Shown here in pieces: positions 1-9,154 of a stretch of DNA of 64,000 bases; within the stretch, counting starts at the first letter, position 1, and the number at the start of each line of letters is the position of its first letter. The notes under the pieces are model-generated. The model was not told where the DNA came from. It saw nothing but the letters and a program-made list of their open reading frames with translations, and searched no databases. The position numbers and the translations under genes are program-made. The stretch covers positions 1 to 64,000 of the forward strand of contig DASYCO010000077.1 of assembly GCA_036500145.1 (NCBI GenBank), written 5' to 3'. The stretch comes from CAMAVH01 sp036500145 (GTDB lineage Bacteria > Pseudomonadota > Alphaproteobacteria > SMXQ01).

Positions 1-1
1 C

Positions 2-142
2 GAGATGGTGATGCCTGGCGACAACATCTCCGTGGTGGTGACGCTGATCGCGCCGATCGCCATGGACGAGGGCCTGCGCTTCGCCATCCGCGAAGGCGGC
101 AAGACCGTCGGCGCCGGCGTCGTCGCCAAGATCATCGAGTAG
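2..142 (+). CDS. tuf: Elongation factor Tu, C-terminal end (partial)
   Basis: The window opens inside this gene; the last 46 codons and a TAG stop are present. The peptide, with motifs such as EMVMPGDN and the ending GAGVVAKIIE, is the typical third beta-barrel domain of EF-Tu. EF-Tu delivers aminoacyl-tRNA to the ribosomal A site as a GTP complex. Its place directly upstream of rpsJ matches the usual str-S10 junction. The GTPase domain lies outside the window and was not seen. Confidence 0.95.
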   Translation, partial: EMVMPGDNISVVVTLIAPIAMDEGLRFAIREGGKTVGAGVVAKIIE

Positions 143-157
143 TAAGGAAACAGCGAG

Positions 158-178
158 GCGCTCCCTTCCGGGGGGCGC
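158..178 (+). other. Intercistronic hairpin between tuf and rpsJ
   Basis: GCGCTCCC and GGGGGCGC form an 8-bp stem (one G-U pair) around a 5-nt loop. No U-tract follows, so it does not look like an intrinsic terminator. It may affect processing or partial termination between the str and S10 parts of the transcript; that role is inferred. Confidence 0.4.
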
Positions 179-195
179 TGAGCGGAGATCGGACA

Positions 196-504
<309 letters not shown>

Positions 505-549
505 GCCGCGTCGGATAACCGACCCGGGTCTCAGAATTAGGAACGTGCT

Positions 550-1290
550 ATGCGAACTGGATTGATTGCGCAGAAGGTGGGAATGACGCGTGTCTTCGCT
601 GAAGACGGCGCCCATATCCCCGTGACTGTGCTGAAGGTCGACAACTGCCAGGTTGTCGCTGTGAAGACCGTCGAAAAGGACGGCTACACCGCGGTGCAGC
701 TCGGCGTTGGCAAGGCGAAGGTGAAGAACCTGAGCAAGGGCGTCCGTGGCCACTATGCGAAGGCCAAGGTCGAGCCGAAGAGCAAGCTCGCCGAATTCCG
801 CGTCTCTCCCGACGCGGTCCTCGATGTCGGCGCCGAGCTCGACGTCGCCCACTTCCTGCCGGGCCAGCGCGTCGACGTCGTCGGCACGACCATCGGCAAG
901 GGCTTTGCCGGCGTCATGAAGCGCCACAACTTCCGCGGCTTGGAAGCGTCCCACGGCGTGTCGGTCTCGCACCGTAGCCATGGTTCGACCGGCCAGCGTC
1001 AGGATCCGGGCAAGGTGTTCGCCGGCAAGAAGATGGCCGGCCACATGGGCGCCACGCGCATCACGCAGCAAAACCTGACGGTCGTCTCGACCGACAGCGA
1101 GCGCGGCCTGATCTTCCTGCGCGGCGCCGTCCCCGGCTACAACGGCGGCTATCTGCTGGTGTCCGACGCGACGAAGCTGAAGGCCCCCAAGGATCTGCCG
1201 TTCCCGGCCGCGCTGCGCAGCGCGCAGGGCGCGGAAGCTGCGGCCGCCGAACCGGCGCCGTCGGCTGACGCCGGCGAGCAGAAGGAGTAA
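550..1290 (+). CDS. rplC: 50S ribosomal protein L3
   Basis: 246 residues; core L3 begins MRTGLIAQKVGMTRVF and contains the conserved glycine-rich central loop (SHGSTGQRQDPGKVFAGKKM) that reaches the peptidyl-transferase centre. L3 is an early 23S rRNA assembly protein. It is longer than the E. coli protein (209 residues) because of an Ala/Glu-rich tail of about 35 residues, a feature often seen in alphaproteobacteria. AGGAA lies a few bases before the ATG. It is followed closely by rplD. Confidence 0.98.
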   Translation: MRTGLIAQKVGMTRVFAEDGAHIPVTVLKVDNCQVVAVKTVEKDGYTAVQLGVGKAKVKNLSKGVRGHYAKAKVEPKSKLAEFRVSPDAVLDVGAELDVAHFLPGQRVDVVGTTIGKGFAGVMKRHNFRGLEASHGVSVSHRSHGSTGQRQDPGKVFAGKKMAGHMGATRITQQNLTVVSTDSERGLIFLRGAVPGYNGGYLLVSDATKLKAPKDLPFPAALRSAQGAEAAAAEPAPSADAGEQKE

Positions 1291-1296
1291 TCGGCC

Positions 1297-1917
1297 ATGA
1301 AACTCAACGTCGTCACGCTCGACAACAAGCCCGCGGGCACCATCGAAGTCACCGAGTCGGTGTTCGGCGCGCCCGTGCGCACCGACATCCTGACGCGCAT
1401 GGTCAACTACCAGCTCGCCAAGCGGCGCGCCGGCACGCACAAGACCAAGGGCATCAGCGACATCTCCGGCACCACCAAGAAGCCGTTCGCCCAGAAGGGC
1501 GGCGGCCGCGCCCGCCAGGGTTCGCTCCGTTCGCCGCAGTTCCGCGGCGGCGCGGTGATCTTCGGACCGGTCGTCCGTTCGCATGCCCATGACCTGCCGA
1601 AGAAGGTGCGCGCCCTCGCGCTGCGCACCGCGCTCTCGAGCAAGCAGGCCGACGGCAAGCTGATCATCGTCGACGACGTGAACGTCGCCCAGCCGAAGAC
1701 GGCCGCTCTCGCGACCAGCTTCCGCAGCATGGGTTGGGTGTCGGTCCTGGTCGTCGACGGCGCCGAGGTCAACGAGAACTTCGCCCGCGCGGCGCGCAAC
1801 ATCCCGAACGTGGATGTGCTGCCGAGCCAGGGCGCCAACGTTTACGACATCCTTCGCCGCGACGTTCTGGTCCTGACCAAGAGCGCGGTCGAGCAGTTGG
1901 AGGCCCGCCTGAAATGA
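1297..1917 (+). CDS. rplD: 50S ribosomal protein L4
   Basis: 206 residues, standard length. The conserved KKPFAQKGGGRARQGS loop, which projects into the peptide exit tunnel, and FGPVVRSHAHDLPKKVR are visible. In E. coli L4 also represses its own operon, but no clear equivalent leader was recognised here. It starts 6 nt after rplC, and its TGA overlaps the probable ATG of rplW, which suggests translational coupling. Confidence 0.98.
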   Translation: MKLNVVTLDNKPAGTIEVTESVFGAPVRTDILTRMVNYQLAKRRAGTHKTKGISDISGTTKKPFAQKGGGRARQGSLRSPQFRGGAVIFGPVVRSHAHDLPKKVRALALRTALSSKQADGKLIIVDDVNVAQPKTAALATSFRSMGWVSVLVVDGAEVNENFARAARNIPNVDVLPSQGANVYDILRRDVLVLTKSAVEQLEARLK

Positions 1918-2237
1918 GCCGCATGAGCGCGAAAAACGTGAAGGTCGGCCAGGCCCGCAAGTACGACCTCGTGCTGACCCCGGTCATCACCGAGAAGGCG
2001 ACGCAGGGTTCCGAGCATAACCAGGTGACGTTCCGCGTGCCGCTCGAGGCTTCCAAGCCCGAGATCAAGCTCGCCGTGGAAAGCCTGTTCAAGGTCAAGG
2101 TGACGGCCGTGAACACGCTGCGTCAGCAGGGCAAGGTCAAGATGTTCCGCGGCCGCGTCGGCCGTCGGTCCGATAGCAAGAAGGCCATCGTCACGTTGGC
2201 TGAAGGCAACACCATCGACGTCACGTCGAAGGTCTGA
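1914..2237 (+). CDS. rplW: 50S ribosomal protein L23
   Basis: About 107 residues beginning MSRMSAKNVKVGQ. L23 lies at the exit of the peptide tunnel and is the docking site for trigger factor and SRP. The motif YDLVLTPVITEKAT is diagnostic. The start at 1914 overlaps the rplD stop (ATGA) and has a GGAGG 10 nt upstream (1899-1903). A second in-frame ATG at 1923 would give 104 residues but is 19 nt from that GGAGG, so 1914 is preferred. Confidence 0.95.
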   Translation: MSRMSAKNVKVGQARKYDLVLTPVITEKATQGSEHNQVTFRVPLEASKPEIKLAVESLFKVKVTAVNTLRQQGKVKMFRGRVGRRSDSKKAIVTLAEGNTIDVTSKV

Positions 2238-2251
2238 GCGAGAGTACGGTC

Positions 2252-3079
<828 letters not shown>

Positions 3080-3091
3080 AGGAGAGCGGTC

Positions 3092-3367
3092 TTGGCACGT
3101 TCTGTATGGAAGGGTCCGTTCGTTGACGGCTACCTCCTTAAAAAGGCGGAAGACACGCGGGGCTCGGGCCGCAATCAGGTCATCAAGACCTGGTCGCGTC
3201 GTTCGACCATCCTGCCGCAATTCGTCGGTCTCACGTTCGGCGTCCACAACGGGCACAAGTTCCTGCCTGTGACCGTGAACGAGAACATGGTCGGTCACAA
3301 GCTGGGCGAGTTCTCGCCGAGCCGGACCTTCCACGGCCACACGGCCGACAAGAAGGCGAAGAAGTAA
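3092..3367 (+). CDS. rpsS: 30S ribosomal protein S19
   Basis: 91 residues. S19 forms a head complex with S13 and contacts tRNA and the 50S bridge. It has the typical start ARSVWKGPFVDGYLLKKAE and the end GEFSPSRTFHGH. The start codon is TTG, supported by GAGGAGAG just upstream of 3092; no ATG lies near the conserved N-terminus. A TTG start is uncommon in a highly expressed ribosomal gene. Confidence 0.97.
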   Translation: MARSVWKGPFVDGYLLKKAEDTRGSGRNQVIKTWSRRSTILPQFVGLTFGVHNGHKFLPVTVNENMVGHKLGEFSPSRTFHGHTADKKAKK

Positions 3368-3371
3368 GATC

Positions 3372-3758
3372 ATGAGCAAGAAAGCAGCACCCCGCCGCGT
3401 GGCGGAAAACGAGGCGATGGCGCGGGGACACAACATCCGCATCAGCCCGCGCAAGCTCGGCGTCGTCGCCGGCCTGATCCGCGGCAAGAAGGCGGATGCC
3501 GCCCTCGCCGAGCTGACCTTCTCGAAGCGCCGCATCGCCGGCGACGTGAAGAAGGTCCTGCAGTCCGCGATCGCCAACGCCGAGAACAACCATCAGCTCG
3601 ACGTCGACAAGCTGTACGTGTCCGAGGCGAGCGTCGGCAAGGCGCTGGTCATGAAGCGGTTCCACGCGCGCGCCCGTGGCCGCGCCGGCCGCATCGAGAA
3701 GCTTTTCAGCAACCTGACCTTGGTCGTGCGCGAGCGCGAAGAGACGGAGAGCGCGTAA
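3372..3758 (+). CDS. rplV: 50S ribosomal protein L22
   Basis: 128 residues. L22 lines the exit tunnel; its beta-hairpin is the site of macrolide resistance changes. The stretches RISPRKLGVVAGLIRGKKAD and MKRFHARARGRAGRIEK are characteristic. It starts 5 nt after rpsS. Its stop codon shares one base with the rpsC start (TAATG), so the two are probably translationally coupled. Confidence 0.98.
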   Translation: MSKKAAPRRVAENEAMARGHNIRISPRKLGVVAGLIRGKKADAALAELTFSKRRIAGDVKKVLQSAIANAENNHQLDVDKLYVSEASVGKALVMKRFHARARGRAGRIEKLFSNLTLVVREREETESA

Positions 3759-4435
3759 TGGGCCAGAAAGTCAACCCGATCGGGCTGCGCCTCGGCATCA
3801 ACCGCACGTGGGATTCGCGCTGGTTTGCGACGAAGGACTACGCCGGCTTCCTGCATGAGGACATCAAGATCCGCGAAGTGCTGCGCAAGCGCCTCGCTCA
3901 GGCCGGCGTGTCGCGCATCATCATCGAGCGCCCGGCCAAGAAGGCCCGCATCACGATCCACTCCGCCCGTCCCGGCGTCGTCATCGGCAAGAAGGGCGCG
4001 GACATCGAGAAGCTCCGCAGCGAGCTCTCGCAGATCACGGCCGGCGAAGTGCACCTGAACATCGTCGAGGTGCGCAAGCCCGAGATCGACGCCCAGCTGA
4101 TCGCCGAGAACATCGCGCAGCAGCTCGAGCGCCGCGTCGCCTTCCGGCGCGCCATGAAGCGCGCCGTGCAGTCGGCCATGCGTCTCGGCGCCCAGGGCAT
4201 CCGCATCAACTGCTCGGGCCGCCTCGGCGGCTCGGAGATCGCCCGCATCGAATGGTACCGCGAGGGCCGCGTGCCCCTGCACACGCTGCGCGCCGACGTC
4301 GACTACGGCCGCGGCACCGCGTTCACCACCTACGGCACTTGCGGCATCAAGGTTTGGGTCTTCAAGGGCGAAGTCCTCGCCCATGACCCGATGGCGCAAG
4401 ACAAGAAGATCATGGAGCAGCAGGTCGCCCGCTAA
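3758..4435 (+). CDS. rpsC: 30S ribosomal protein S3
   Basis: 225 residues. S3 lies at the mRNA entry channel and has helicase-like activity with S4 and S5. The N-terminal MGQKVNPIGLRLGI, the KH-domain GKKGADIEKL and the C-terminal RIEWYREGRVPLHTLRADVD are all present. Overlapping the rplV stop by one base, it is part of the continuous S10 transcript. Confidence 0.98.
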   Translation: MGQKVNPIGLRLGINRTWDSRWFATKDYAGFLHEDIKIREVLRKRLAQAGVSRIIIERPAKKARITIHSARPGVVIGKKGADIEKLRSELSQITAGEVHLNIVEVRKPEIDAQLIAENIAQQLERRVAFRRAMKRAVQSAMRLGAQGIRINCSGRLGGSEIARIEWYREGRVPLHTLRADVDYGRGTAFTTYGTCGIKVWVFKGEVLAHDPMAQDKKIMEQQVAR

Positions 4436-4469
4436 GGCACCTCCTGACATCGAACCGAAAGCTTGAGAG

Positions 4470-4889
4470 ATGCTGAGTCCGAAGCGCACCAAATACCGTA
4501 AAGCCCACAAGGGCCGTATCCACGGCCTGGCCAAGGGCGGCACGCAGCTGAACTTCGGCGCCCACGGCCTGAAGGCCATGGAGCCGATGCGCATCACCGC
4601 GCGCCAGATCGAGGCCGCGCGCCGCGCCGTCACGCGCCACATGAAGCGCGTCGGCCGCGTCTGGGTGCTGGTGTTCCCCGACGTGCCGGTGTCGACGAAG
4701 CCCGCCGAAGTCCGCATGGGCTCGGGCAAGGGCGCGCCCGAATATTGGGTGGCGCGCGTGAAGCCGGGCCGCATCATGTTCGAAGTGGACGGCGTCTCCG
4801 CCGCGGTCGCGAAGGAAGCCTTTGAGCTGGCCGCCGCGAAGCTGCCGATCAAGACGAAGTTCGTCACGCGCCAGACGCTGGAGGCCTGA
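4470..4889 (+). CDS. rplP: 50S ribosomal protein L16
   Basis: 139 residues, beginning MLSPKRTKYRKAHKG. L16 contacts the elbow of A-site tRNA and organises the 5S/23S region. The conserved MGSGKGAPEYWVARVKPG segment is present, including the position that is hydroxylated in some bacteria (the arginine within ITARQIEAARRA). It starts 34 nt after rpsC and ends 1 nt before the rpmC start. Confidence 0.97.
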   Translation: MLSPKRTKYRKAHKGRIHGLAKGGTQLNFGAHGLKAMEPMRITARQIEAARRAVTRHMKRVGRVWVLVFPDVPVSTKPAEVRMGSGKGAPEYWVARVKPGRIMFEVDGVSAAVAKEAFELAAAKLPIKTKFVTRQTLEA

Positions 4890-4890
4890 C

Positions 4891-5088
4891 ATGAAAGCGA
4901 CCGATCTGAAGACCAAGACCGCCGACGAGCTCAAGACCGAGCTCGTGACCCTCAAGCGCGAGGCTTTCAACCTCCGCTTCCAGAAGGCCAGCGGCCAGCT
5001 TGAGAATACCGCCCGCGTGCGCGCCGTGCGCCGCGACATCGCCCGCATCCAGACTGTGCTGGGCGTGAAGCCCGCCGCGCGGTCGTAA
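4891..5088 (+). CDS. rpmC: 50S ribosomal protein L29
   Basis: 65 residues starting MKATDLKTKTADEL, with the family motif LKREAFNLRFQKASGQLEN and a helical hairpin fold expected. L29 surrounds the exit tunnel together with L23. The ATG at 4891 follows the rplP TGA by one base, and the GGAGG within the end of rplP (GCTGGAGGCCTGAC) serves as ribosome binding site. Confidence 0.96.
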   Translation: MKATDLKTKTADELKTELVTLKREAFNLRFQKASGQLENTARVRAVRRDIARIQTVLGVKPAARS

Positions 5089-5100
5089 GGAGAATACGAG

Positions 5101-5340
5101 ATGCCGAAGCGTATCCTGCAGGGGACCGTCGTCAGCGACAAAATGGACAAGACCGTCACCGTCTTGGTCGAGCGTCGCGTCGCGCATCCTGTCTACAAGA
5201 AGTTCATCAAGCGGTCGAAGAAGTACGCCGCCCATGACGAAACGAACGCCTGCAAGATCGGCGACACCGTTCGCATCCGCGAATGCCGCCCGATCTCGAA
5301 GAACAAGCGTTTCGAAGTCGTCACCGGCGACGCGATCTAA
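5101..5340 (+). CDS. rpsQ: 30S ribosomal protein S17
   Basis: 79 residues, beginning MPKRILQGTVVSDKMDKTV. S17 is an OB-fold primary 16S rRNA binder. The motif KRSKKYAAHDE and the segment GDTVRIRECRPISKNKRFEV identify it. AAGGAG lies 6-11 nt upstream of the ATG. It is the last gene of the S10-type group and is followed 33 nt later by rplN. Confidence 0.98.
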   Translation: MPKRILQGTVVSDKMDKTVTVLVERRVAHPVYKKFIKRSKKYAAHDETNACKIGDTVRIRECRPISKNKRFEVVTGDAI

Positions 5341-5373
5341 GACCGCGATAGAGTTGAAGAAAGGCATATTGCC

Positions 5374-5742
5374 ATGATCCAGATGCAATCGAACCTCGAA
5401 GTGGCCGACAACTCCGGCGCGCGTCGAGTGCAATGCATCAAGGTGCTGGGCGGTTCGCACCGCCGCACTGCCGACGTCGGCGACATCATCGTCGTCAGCG
5501 TGAAGGACGCGATTCCGCGCGGCCGCGTGAAGAAGGGCGAAGTGCAGCGCGCCGTGATCGTGCGCACGGCGAAGGAAATTCGCCGCGCCGATGGCAGCGC
5601 CATCCGCTTCGACCGCAACGCCGCCGTGCTGATCGACAAGCAGGGCGAGCCGATCGGGACCCGCATCTTCGGGCCGGTCACGCGCGAGCTGCGCTCGAAG
5701 GGCTACATGAAGATCATCTCGCTCGCTCCAGAAGTTCTCTGA
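5374..5742 (+). CDS. rplN: 50S ribosomal protein L14
   Basis: 122 residues, the usual length. L14 contacts L19 and 16S rRNA helix 14 at an intersubunit bridge. The start MIQMQSNLEVADNSGAR and the conserved GSAIRFDRNAAVLID are diagnostic. It begins the spc-type gene order (L14, L24, L5, S14, S8, L6, L18, S5, L30, L15, SecY). Confidence 0.98.
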   Translation: MIQMQSNLEVADNSGARRVQCIKVLGGSHRRTADVGDIIVVSVKDAIPRGRVKKGEVQRAVIVRTAKEIRRADGSAIRFDRNAAVLIDKQGEPIGTRIFGPVTRELRSKGYMKIISLAPEVL

Positions 5743-5768
5743 GCGGCGGCGGGAAAGGGCAGGAAGAA

Positions 5769-6092
5769 ATGTCTGTTAAACTGAAGATCAAAAAGGGCGA
5801 CAACGTCGTCGTCCTCACCGGCCGCGACAAGGGCAAGACCGGCACCGTCATGAAGGTGATGCCGAAGGACAGCCGCATCGTCGTTCAGGGCGTGAACGTG
5901 GTGAAGCGCCACACCCGCCCGGCCGCCGGCCAGAATGGTGGCATCGTCGAGAAGGAATCGACGATCCACGTCTCCAACGTCTCTCTCATCGACCCGAAGA
6001 CCAGCAAGCCGACCCGCGTCGGCTCCAAGCTGCTCGATGACGGTCGCAAGGTTCGCGTTGCTCGCCGCTCCGGCGAGGTTTTGGATATCTAA
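5769..6092 (+). CDS. rplX: 50S ribosomal protein L24
   Basis: 107 residues beginning MSVKLKIKKGDNVVVLTGRD. L24 is an assembly initiator near the exit tunnel and has a KOW motif (GDNVVVLTGRDKGKTGTV). The ATG at 5769 has AGGAAG 3-8 nt upstream. The open frame extends further upstream, but that part does not resemble L24. Confidence 0.96.
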   Translation: MSVKLKIKKGDNVVVLTGRDKGKTGTVMKVMPKDSRIVVQGVNVVKRHTRPAAGQNGGIVEKESTIHVSNVSLIDPKTSKPTRVGSKLLDDGRKVRVARRSGEVLDI

Positions 6093-6102
6093 GGAACGCG
6101 TC

Positions 6103-6666
6103 ATGGCCAAATCTGAAGAGAAATACGTTCCGCGCCTGCGCCAGCATTACGACACTGTCGTGAAGAAGGCGCTTGCCGAGCAGTTCGCCTACGAAAACCC
6201 GATGATGGTGCCGAAGATCGAGAAGATCGTCATCAACATGGGCGTCGGCGAAGCGACCCAGGACGGCAAGCGCGTCGATTCCGCGGTGCAGGACCTGGCG
6301 GCGATCACCGGCCAGAAGCCGATCGTGACGCATGCCCGCAAGGCCATCGCGAACTTCAAGGTGCGCGAGAACATGCGCCTCGGCTGCAAGGTCACCCTGC
6401 GCCGCGAGCACATGTATGAATTCCTCGACCGTCTGATCAACATCGCCCTGCCGCGCGTCCGCGACTTCCGCGGCGTGCCGGGCAACAGCTTTGACGGCGC
6501 GGGCAACTACTCCATGGGCCTGAAGGAACAGATCGTGTTCCCCGAGATCGATTACGACAAGATCGACCAGGTTCGCGGCATGGACATCACCATCGTGACG
6601 ACGGCCAAGACCGATGAGGAAGCCAAGGCGCTCCTCAAGGGTTTTGATATGCCGTTCGTCAACTGA
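6103..6666 (+). CDS. rplE: 50S ribosomal protein L5
   Basis: 187 residues starting MAKSEEKYVPRLRQHYD. L5 binds 5S rRNA and contacts P-site tRNA. VVINMGVGEA-type sequence (here IVINMGVGEA) and the C-terminal GMDITIVTTAKTDEEAKALL are conserved. AAGGA lies just upstream of the ATG at 6103. In E. coli S8 represses translation at the start of this gene; no obvious S8 box was identified here by eye. Confidence 0.97.
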   Translation: MAKSEEKYVPRLRQHYDTVVKKALAEQFAYENPMMVPKIEKIVINMGVGEATQDGKRVDSAVQDLAAITGQKPIVTHARKAIANFKVRENMRLGCKVTLRREHMYEFLDRLINIALPRVRDFRGVPGNSFDGAGNYSMGLKEQIVFPEIDYDKIDQVRGMDITIVTTAKTDEEAKALLKGFDMPFVN

Positions 6667-6688
6667 GCAGCAAACGGAGGGCCTAGCA

Positions 6689-6994
6689 GTGGCCAAGACG
6701 AGCTCCATCGAGAAGAACAAGCGCCGCATGAAAATGGCGAAGAAATTCGCTCCGCGCCGCGCGAAGCTGAAGGCGATCACGGTCGACATGGATCTGTCGC
6801 CGGAAGAGCGTTTCGCCGCCCAGCTCAAGCTGGCGCAGCTGCCGCGCAATTCGTCGCCGGTCCGCATCCGCCTGCGGTGCGAGCTGACGGGACGCCCGCG
6901 CGCCGTTTATCGCAAGTTCAAGCTCTCGCGCATCGCCTTGCGCGATCTGGCCACGACGGGGCAGATCCCCGGCATGGTCAAGTCGAGCTGGTAA
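6689..6994 (+). CDS. rpsN: 30S ribosomal protein S14
   Basis: 101 residues when read from the GTG at 6689, matching the 101-residue E. coli form. GGAGG at 6676-6680 supports this start. It is the zinc-free long type: the usual CxxC pairs of the short form are absent and only one cysteine occurs, in RLRCELTGRPRA. S14 completes the 30S head. The ORF is open further upstream but that part is not S14-like. Confidence 0.95.
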   Translation: MAKTSSIEKNKRRMKMAKKFAPRRAKLKAITVDMDLSPEERFAAQLKLAQLPRNSSPVRIRLRCELTGRPRAVYRKFKLSRIALRDLATTGQIPGMVKSSW

Positions 6995-7009
6995 GGAAGG
7001 AATTAGGAT

Positions 7010-7408
7010 ATGTCCGTGAGCGATCCGCTCGGCGATCTGTTGACGCGCATTCGTAACGCGCAGCACCGCCGTCTGCCGAAGGTGACGAGCCCCGCGTCGA
7101 ATCTGCGCTCCAACGTGTTGGAAGTGCTGCGCAAGGAAGGCTACATCCGCGGCTTTTCGCAGACCGAAGTCGAGAACGGTTATTCCGAGCTCGAGATCGA
7201 GCTGAAGTACCACGAGGGCGAGCCGGTGATCCGCGAGATCAAGAGGGTCTCCAAGCCGGGCCGCCGCGTTTACTCGAAGATCAAGGACCTGCACCGTCCG
7301 TACAACGGTCTGGGCGTCGCCATCCTCTCCACGCCGCGTGGCGTGATGTCGGACAACGAAGCTCGCGCCGCGAACGTCGGTGGCGAAGTCCTCTGCCAGG
7401 TATTCTAA
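7010..7408 (+). CDS. rpsH: 30S ribosomal protein S8
   Basis: 132 residues. S8 is a primary 16S rRNA binder in the central domain and, in E. coli, the spc operon repressor. The start MSVSDPLGDLLTRIRNAQ and the C-terminal LSTPRGVMSDNEAR are characteristic. AAGGAATTAGGATAT precedes the ATG. A strong hairpin (7421-7440) separates it from rplF. Confidence 0.98.
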   Translation: MSVSDPLGDLLTRIRNAQHRRLPKVTSPASNLRSNVLEVLRKEGYIRGFSQTEVENGYSELEIELKYHEGEPVIREIKRVSKPGRRVYSKIKDLHRPYNGLGVAILSTPRGVMSDNEARAANVGGEVLCQVF

Positions 7409-7420
7409 GAGACGAGGAGC

Positions 7421-7440
7421 AGGGGCCGTCTTCGGCCCCT
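7421..7440 (+). other. Perfect hairpin between rpsH and rplF
   Basis: AGGGGCCG and CGGCCCCT form a perfect 8-bp stem closed by a TCTT loop, ending 3 nt before the purine-rich rplF ribosome binding site. There is no U-tract, so it is not a terminator. Likely roles are mRNA stabilisation, processing or tuning of rplF translation; this is inference from position only. Confidence 0.5.
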
Positions 7441-7452
7441 CAGGAGAGAACA

Positions 7453-7986
7453 ATGTCGCGTGTTGGAAAGAACCCCGTGAAGCTGCCTAGCGGCGTCACC
7501 GTCAACGTTTCCGGTCAGGAAGTGACGGCGAAGGGCAAGCTCGGTCAGCTGAGCATGATCGTGTCGAAGGACGTGGAAGCGCTGATCGACGGCGATTCCG
7601 TGCTCGTGAAGCCGCGCGACGAGAGCAAGCGCTCGCGCATGCTGTGGGGCATGACCCGCAACATGATCAGCAACATGGTGACGGGCGTGGCCACTGGCTA
7701 CACCGTCAACCTCGAGATCAATGGCGTCGGTTACCGCGCGGCCGTTCAGGGCAAGGTTCTGAACATGCAACTCGGCTACTCGCACGACATCAACTATCCG
7801 ATCCCGGAAGGGATCACCATTAAGTGCGAAAAGCCGACCGCGATCTCGATTTCGGGCGCCGACCGCCAGAAGGTCGGTCAGGTCGCCGCTGAGATCCGTG
7901 GTTACCGCAAGCCGGAGCCCTACAAGGGCAAGGGCATCAAGTACGACCACGAGACGATCTTGCGCAAAGAAGGCAAGAAGAAGTAG
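7453..7986 (+). CDS. rplF: 50S ribosomal protein L6
   Basis: 177 residues, normal length. L6 sits near the GTPase-associated centre. The start MSRVGKNPVKLPSGV and the C-terminal RGYRKPEPYKGKGIKY signature are clear. The RBS AGGAGAG lies 5-6 nt before the ATG. A stable intercistronic hairpin lies immediately upstream, unlike most junctions of this operon. Confidence 0.98.
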   Translation: MSRVGKNPVKLPSGVTVNVSGQEVTAKGKLGQLSMIVSKDVEALIDGDSVLVKPRDESKRSRMLWGMTRNMISNMVTGVATGYTVNLEINGVGYRAAVQGKVLNMQLGYSHDINYPIPEGITIKCEKPTAISISGADRQKVGQVAAEIRGYRKPEPYKGKGIKYDHETILRKEGKKK

Positions 7987-7997
7987 GACGACGAGCA

Positions 7998-8360
7998 ATG
8001 TTCAATTCGAAAGACCTTTTCGCGCGCCGTCAGACCCGTGCACGCTACCAGATCCGCAAGAACGCGAATGGGCGCCTGCGCCTGTCGGTGTTCCGCTCGG
8101 GTCAGCACATCTACGCGCAGATCATCGACGACCGGAAGGGCGTCACCCTGGTTGCCGCATCGAGCCTGGACAAGGACGTGAAGTCGCGTCTGAAGACCGG
8201 CGCCGACAAGGCTGCCGCCGCCGAAGTCGGCAAGCTGGTGGCCGAGCGCGCCACCGCTGCCGGCGTGAAGGAAGTCGTGTTCGACCGCGGCGGTTACCCG
8301 TTTCATGGCCGCGTGAAAGCGCTGGCCGATGCCGCCCGCGAAGCGGGCCTGAGTTTCTAA
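7998..8360 (+). CDS. rplR: 50S ribosomal protein L18
   Basis: 120 residues. L18 binds 5S rRNA with L5 and L25. The motif RLSVFRSGQHIYAQIIDD and the C-terminal FDRGGYPFHGRVKALADAAREAGL are typical. It starts 12 nt after rplF. The basic N-terminus (FARRQTRARYQIRK) is the expected RNA-binding extension. Confidence 0.98.
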   Translation: MFNSKDLFARRQTRARYQIRKNANGRLRLSVFRSGQHIYAQIIDDRKGVTLVAASSLDKDVKSRLKTGADKAAAAEVGKLVAERATAAGVKEVVFDRGGYPFHGRVKALADAAREAGLSF

Positions 8361-8373
8361 GGGAAGTTGATCC

Positions 8374-8931
8374 ATGGCACGTAGACCGCAAGGCGAGAAC
8401 AAGGGTCGTGGCGATGATCGCGAGCAGAGCGACATCGTCGACAAGCTCGTCTCGATCAATCGCGTCGCGAAGGTGGTGAAGGGCGGCCGTCGCTTCGGCT
8501 TCGCCGCTCTCGTCGTCGTCGGCGACACCAAGGGCCGCGTCGGCTATGGCTCCGGCAAGGCGCGCGAGGTGCCTGAGGCGATCCGCAAGGCGACCGAGCA
8601 CGCCAAGCGCAACATGATCCGCATCCAGATCCGCGACGGCCGCACCCTGCATCACGACGCCATCGGCCGCTTCGGCGCCGGCCGCGTCGTCCTGCGCGCG
8701 GCCCCGGCCGGCACCGGCATCATCGCCGGCGGCCCGATGCGCGCCGTGTTCGAGACCTGCGGCATCCAGGACATCGTGACCAAGTCGGTCGGCACGTCCA
8801 ACCCGCACAACATGATCAAGGCGACCTTCGCCGCGCTGCAGAGCCTGCGCTCGCCGCGCATGGTCGCTGCAGCCCGTGGCAAGAAAGTGGCCGAGATCCT
8901 CGGCCGCGATCCGGCCACCGTCACGGAATAG
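8374..8931 (+). CDS. rpsE: 30S ribosomal protein S5
   Basis: 185 residues, with the conserved RVAKVVKGGRRFGFAALVVVGD (double-stranded RNA binding domain) and the later GIIAGGPMRAVFETCGIQDI. S5 contributes to decoding accuracy and mRNA unwinding at the entry site. The first 25 residues (RRPQGENKGRGDDREQ) are a polar extension common in alphaproteobacteria. It starts 14 nt after rplR. Confidence 0.98.
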   Translation: MARRPQGENKGRGDDREQSDIVDKLVSINRVAKVVKGGRRFGFAALVVVGDTKGRVGYGSGKAREVPEAIRKATEHAKRNMIRIQIRDGRTLHHDAIGRFGAGRVVLRAAPAGTGIIAGGPMRAVFETCGIQDIVTKSVGTSNPHNMIKATFAALQSLRSPRMVAAARGKKVAEILGRDPATVTE

Positions 8932-8943
8932 GGAGACCGCGCC

Positions 8944-9138
8944 ATGGCCGCCACCAAGACCATCACGGTCACCCAGACCGGCAGCCCGATCGGCCGCAAG
9001 CAAGACCAGCGTGCGACCCTGATCGGCCTCGGCTTGAACAAGCGTCATCGCACCAAGGAGCTTCCGGACACCCCGGAGACCCGCGGCATGATCGCCAAGG
9101 TTGCGCATCTCGTGCGCGTCGAGCCGCCCAAGGCCTAA
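8944..9138 (+). CDS. rpmD: 50S ribosomal protein L30
   Basis: 64 residues; MAATKTITVTQTGSPIGRK, LIGLGLNKRHRTKEL and the end IAKVAHLVRVE identify L30, a small 23S rRNA-binding protein near the 5S region. GGGAGA lies upstream of the ATG at 8944. A hairpin at 9155-9174 separates it from rplO. Confidence 0.97.
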   Translation: MAATKTITVTQTGSPIGRKQDQRATLIGLGLNKRHRTKELPDTPETRGMIAKVAHLVRVEPPKA

Positions 9139-9154
9139 TTACTAGAGTCAATGC

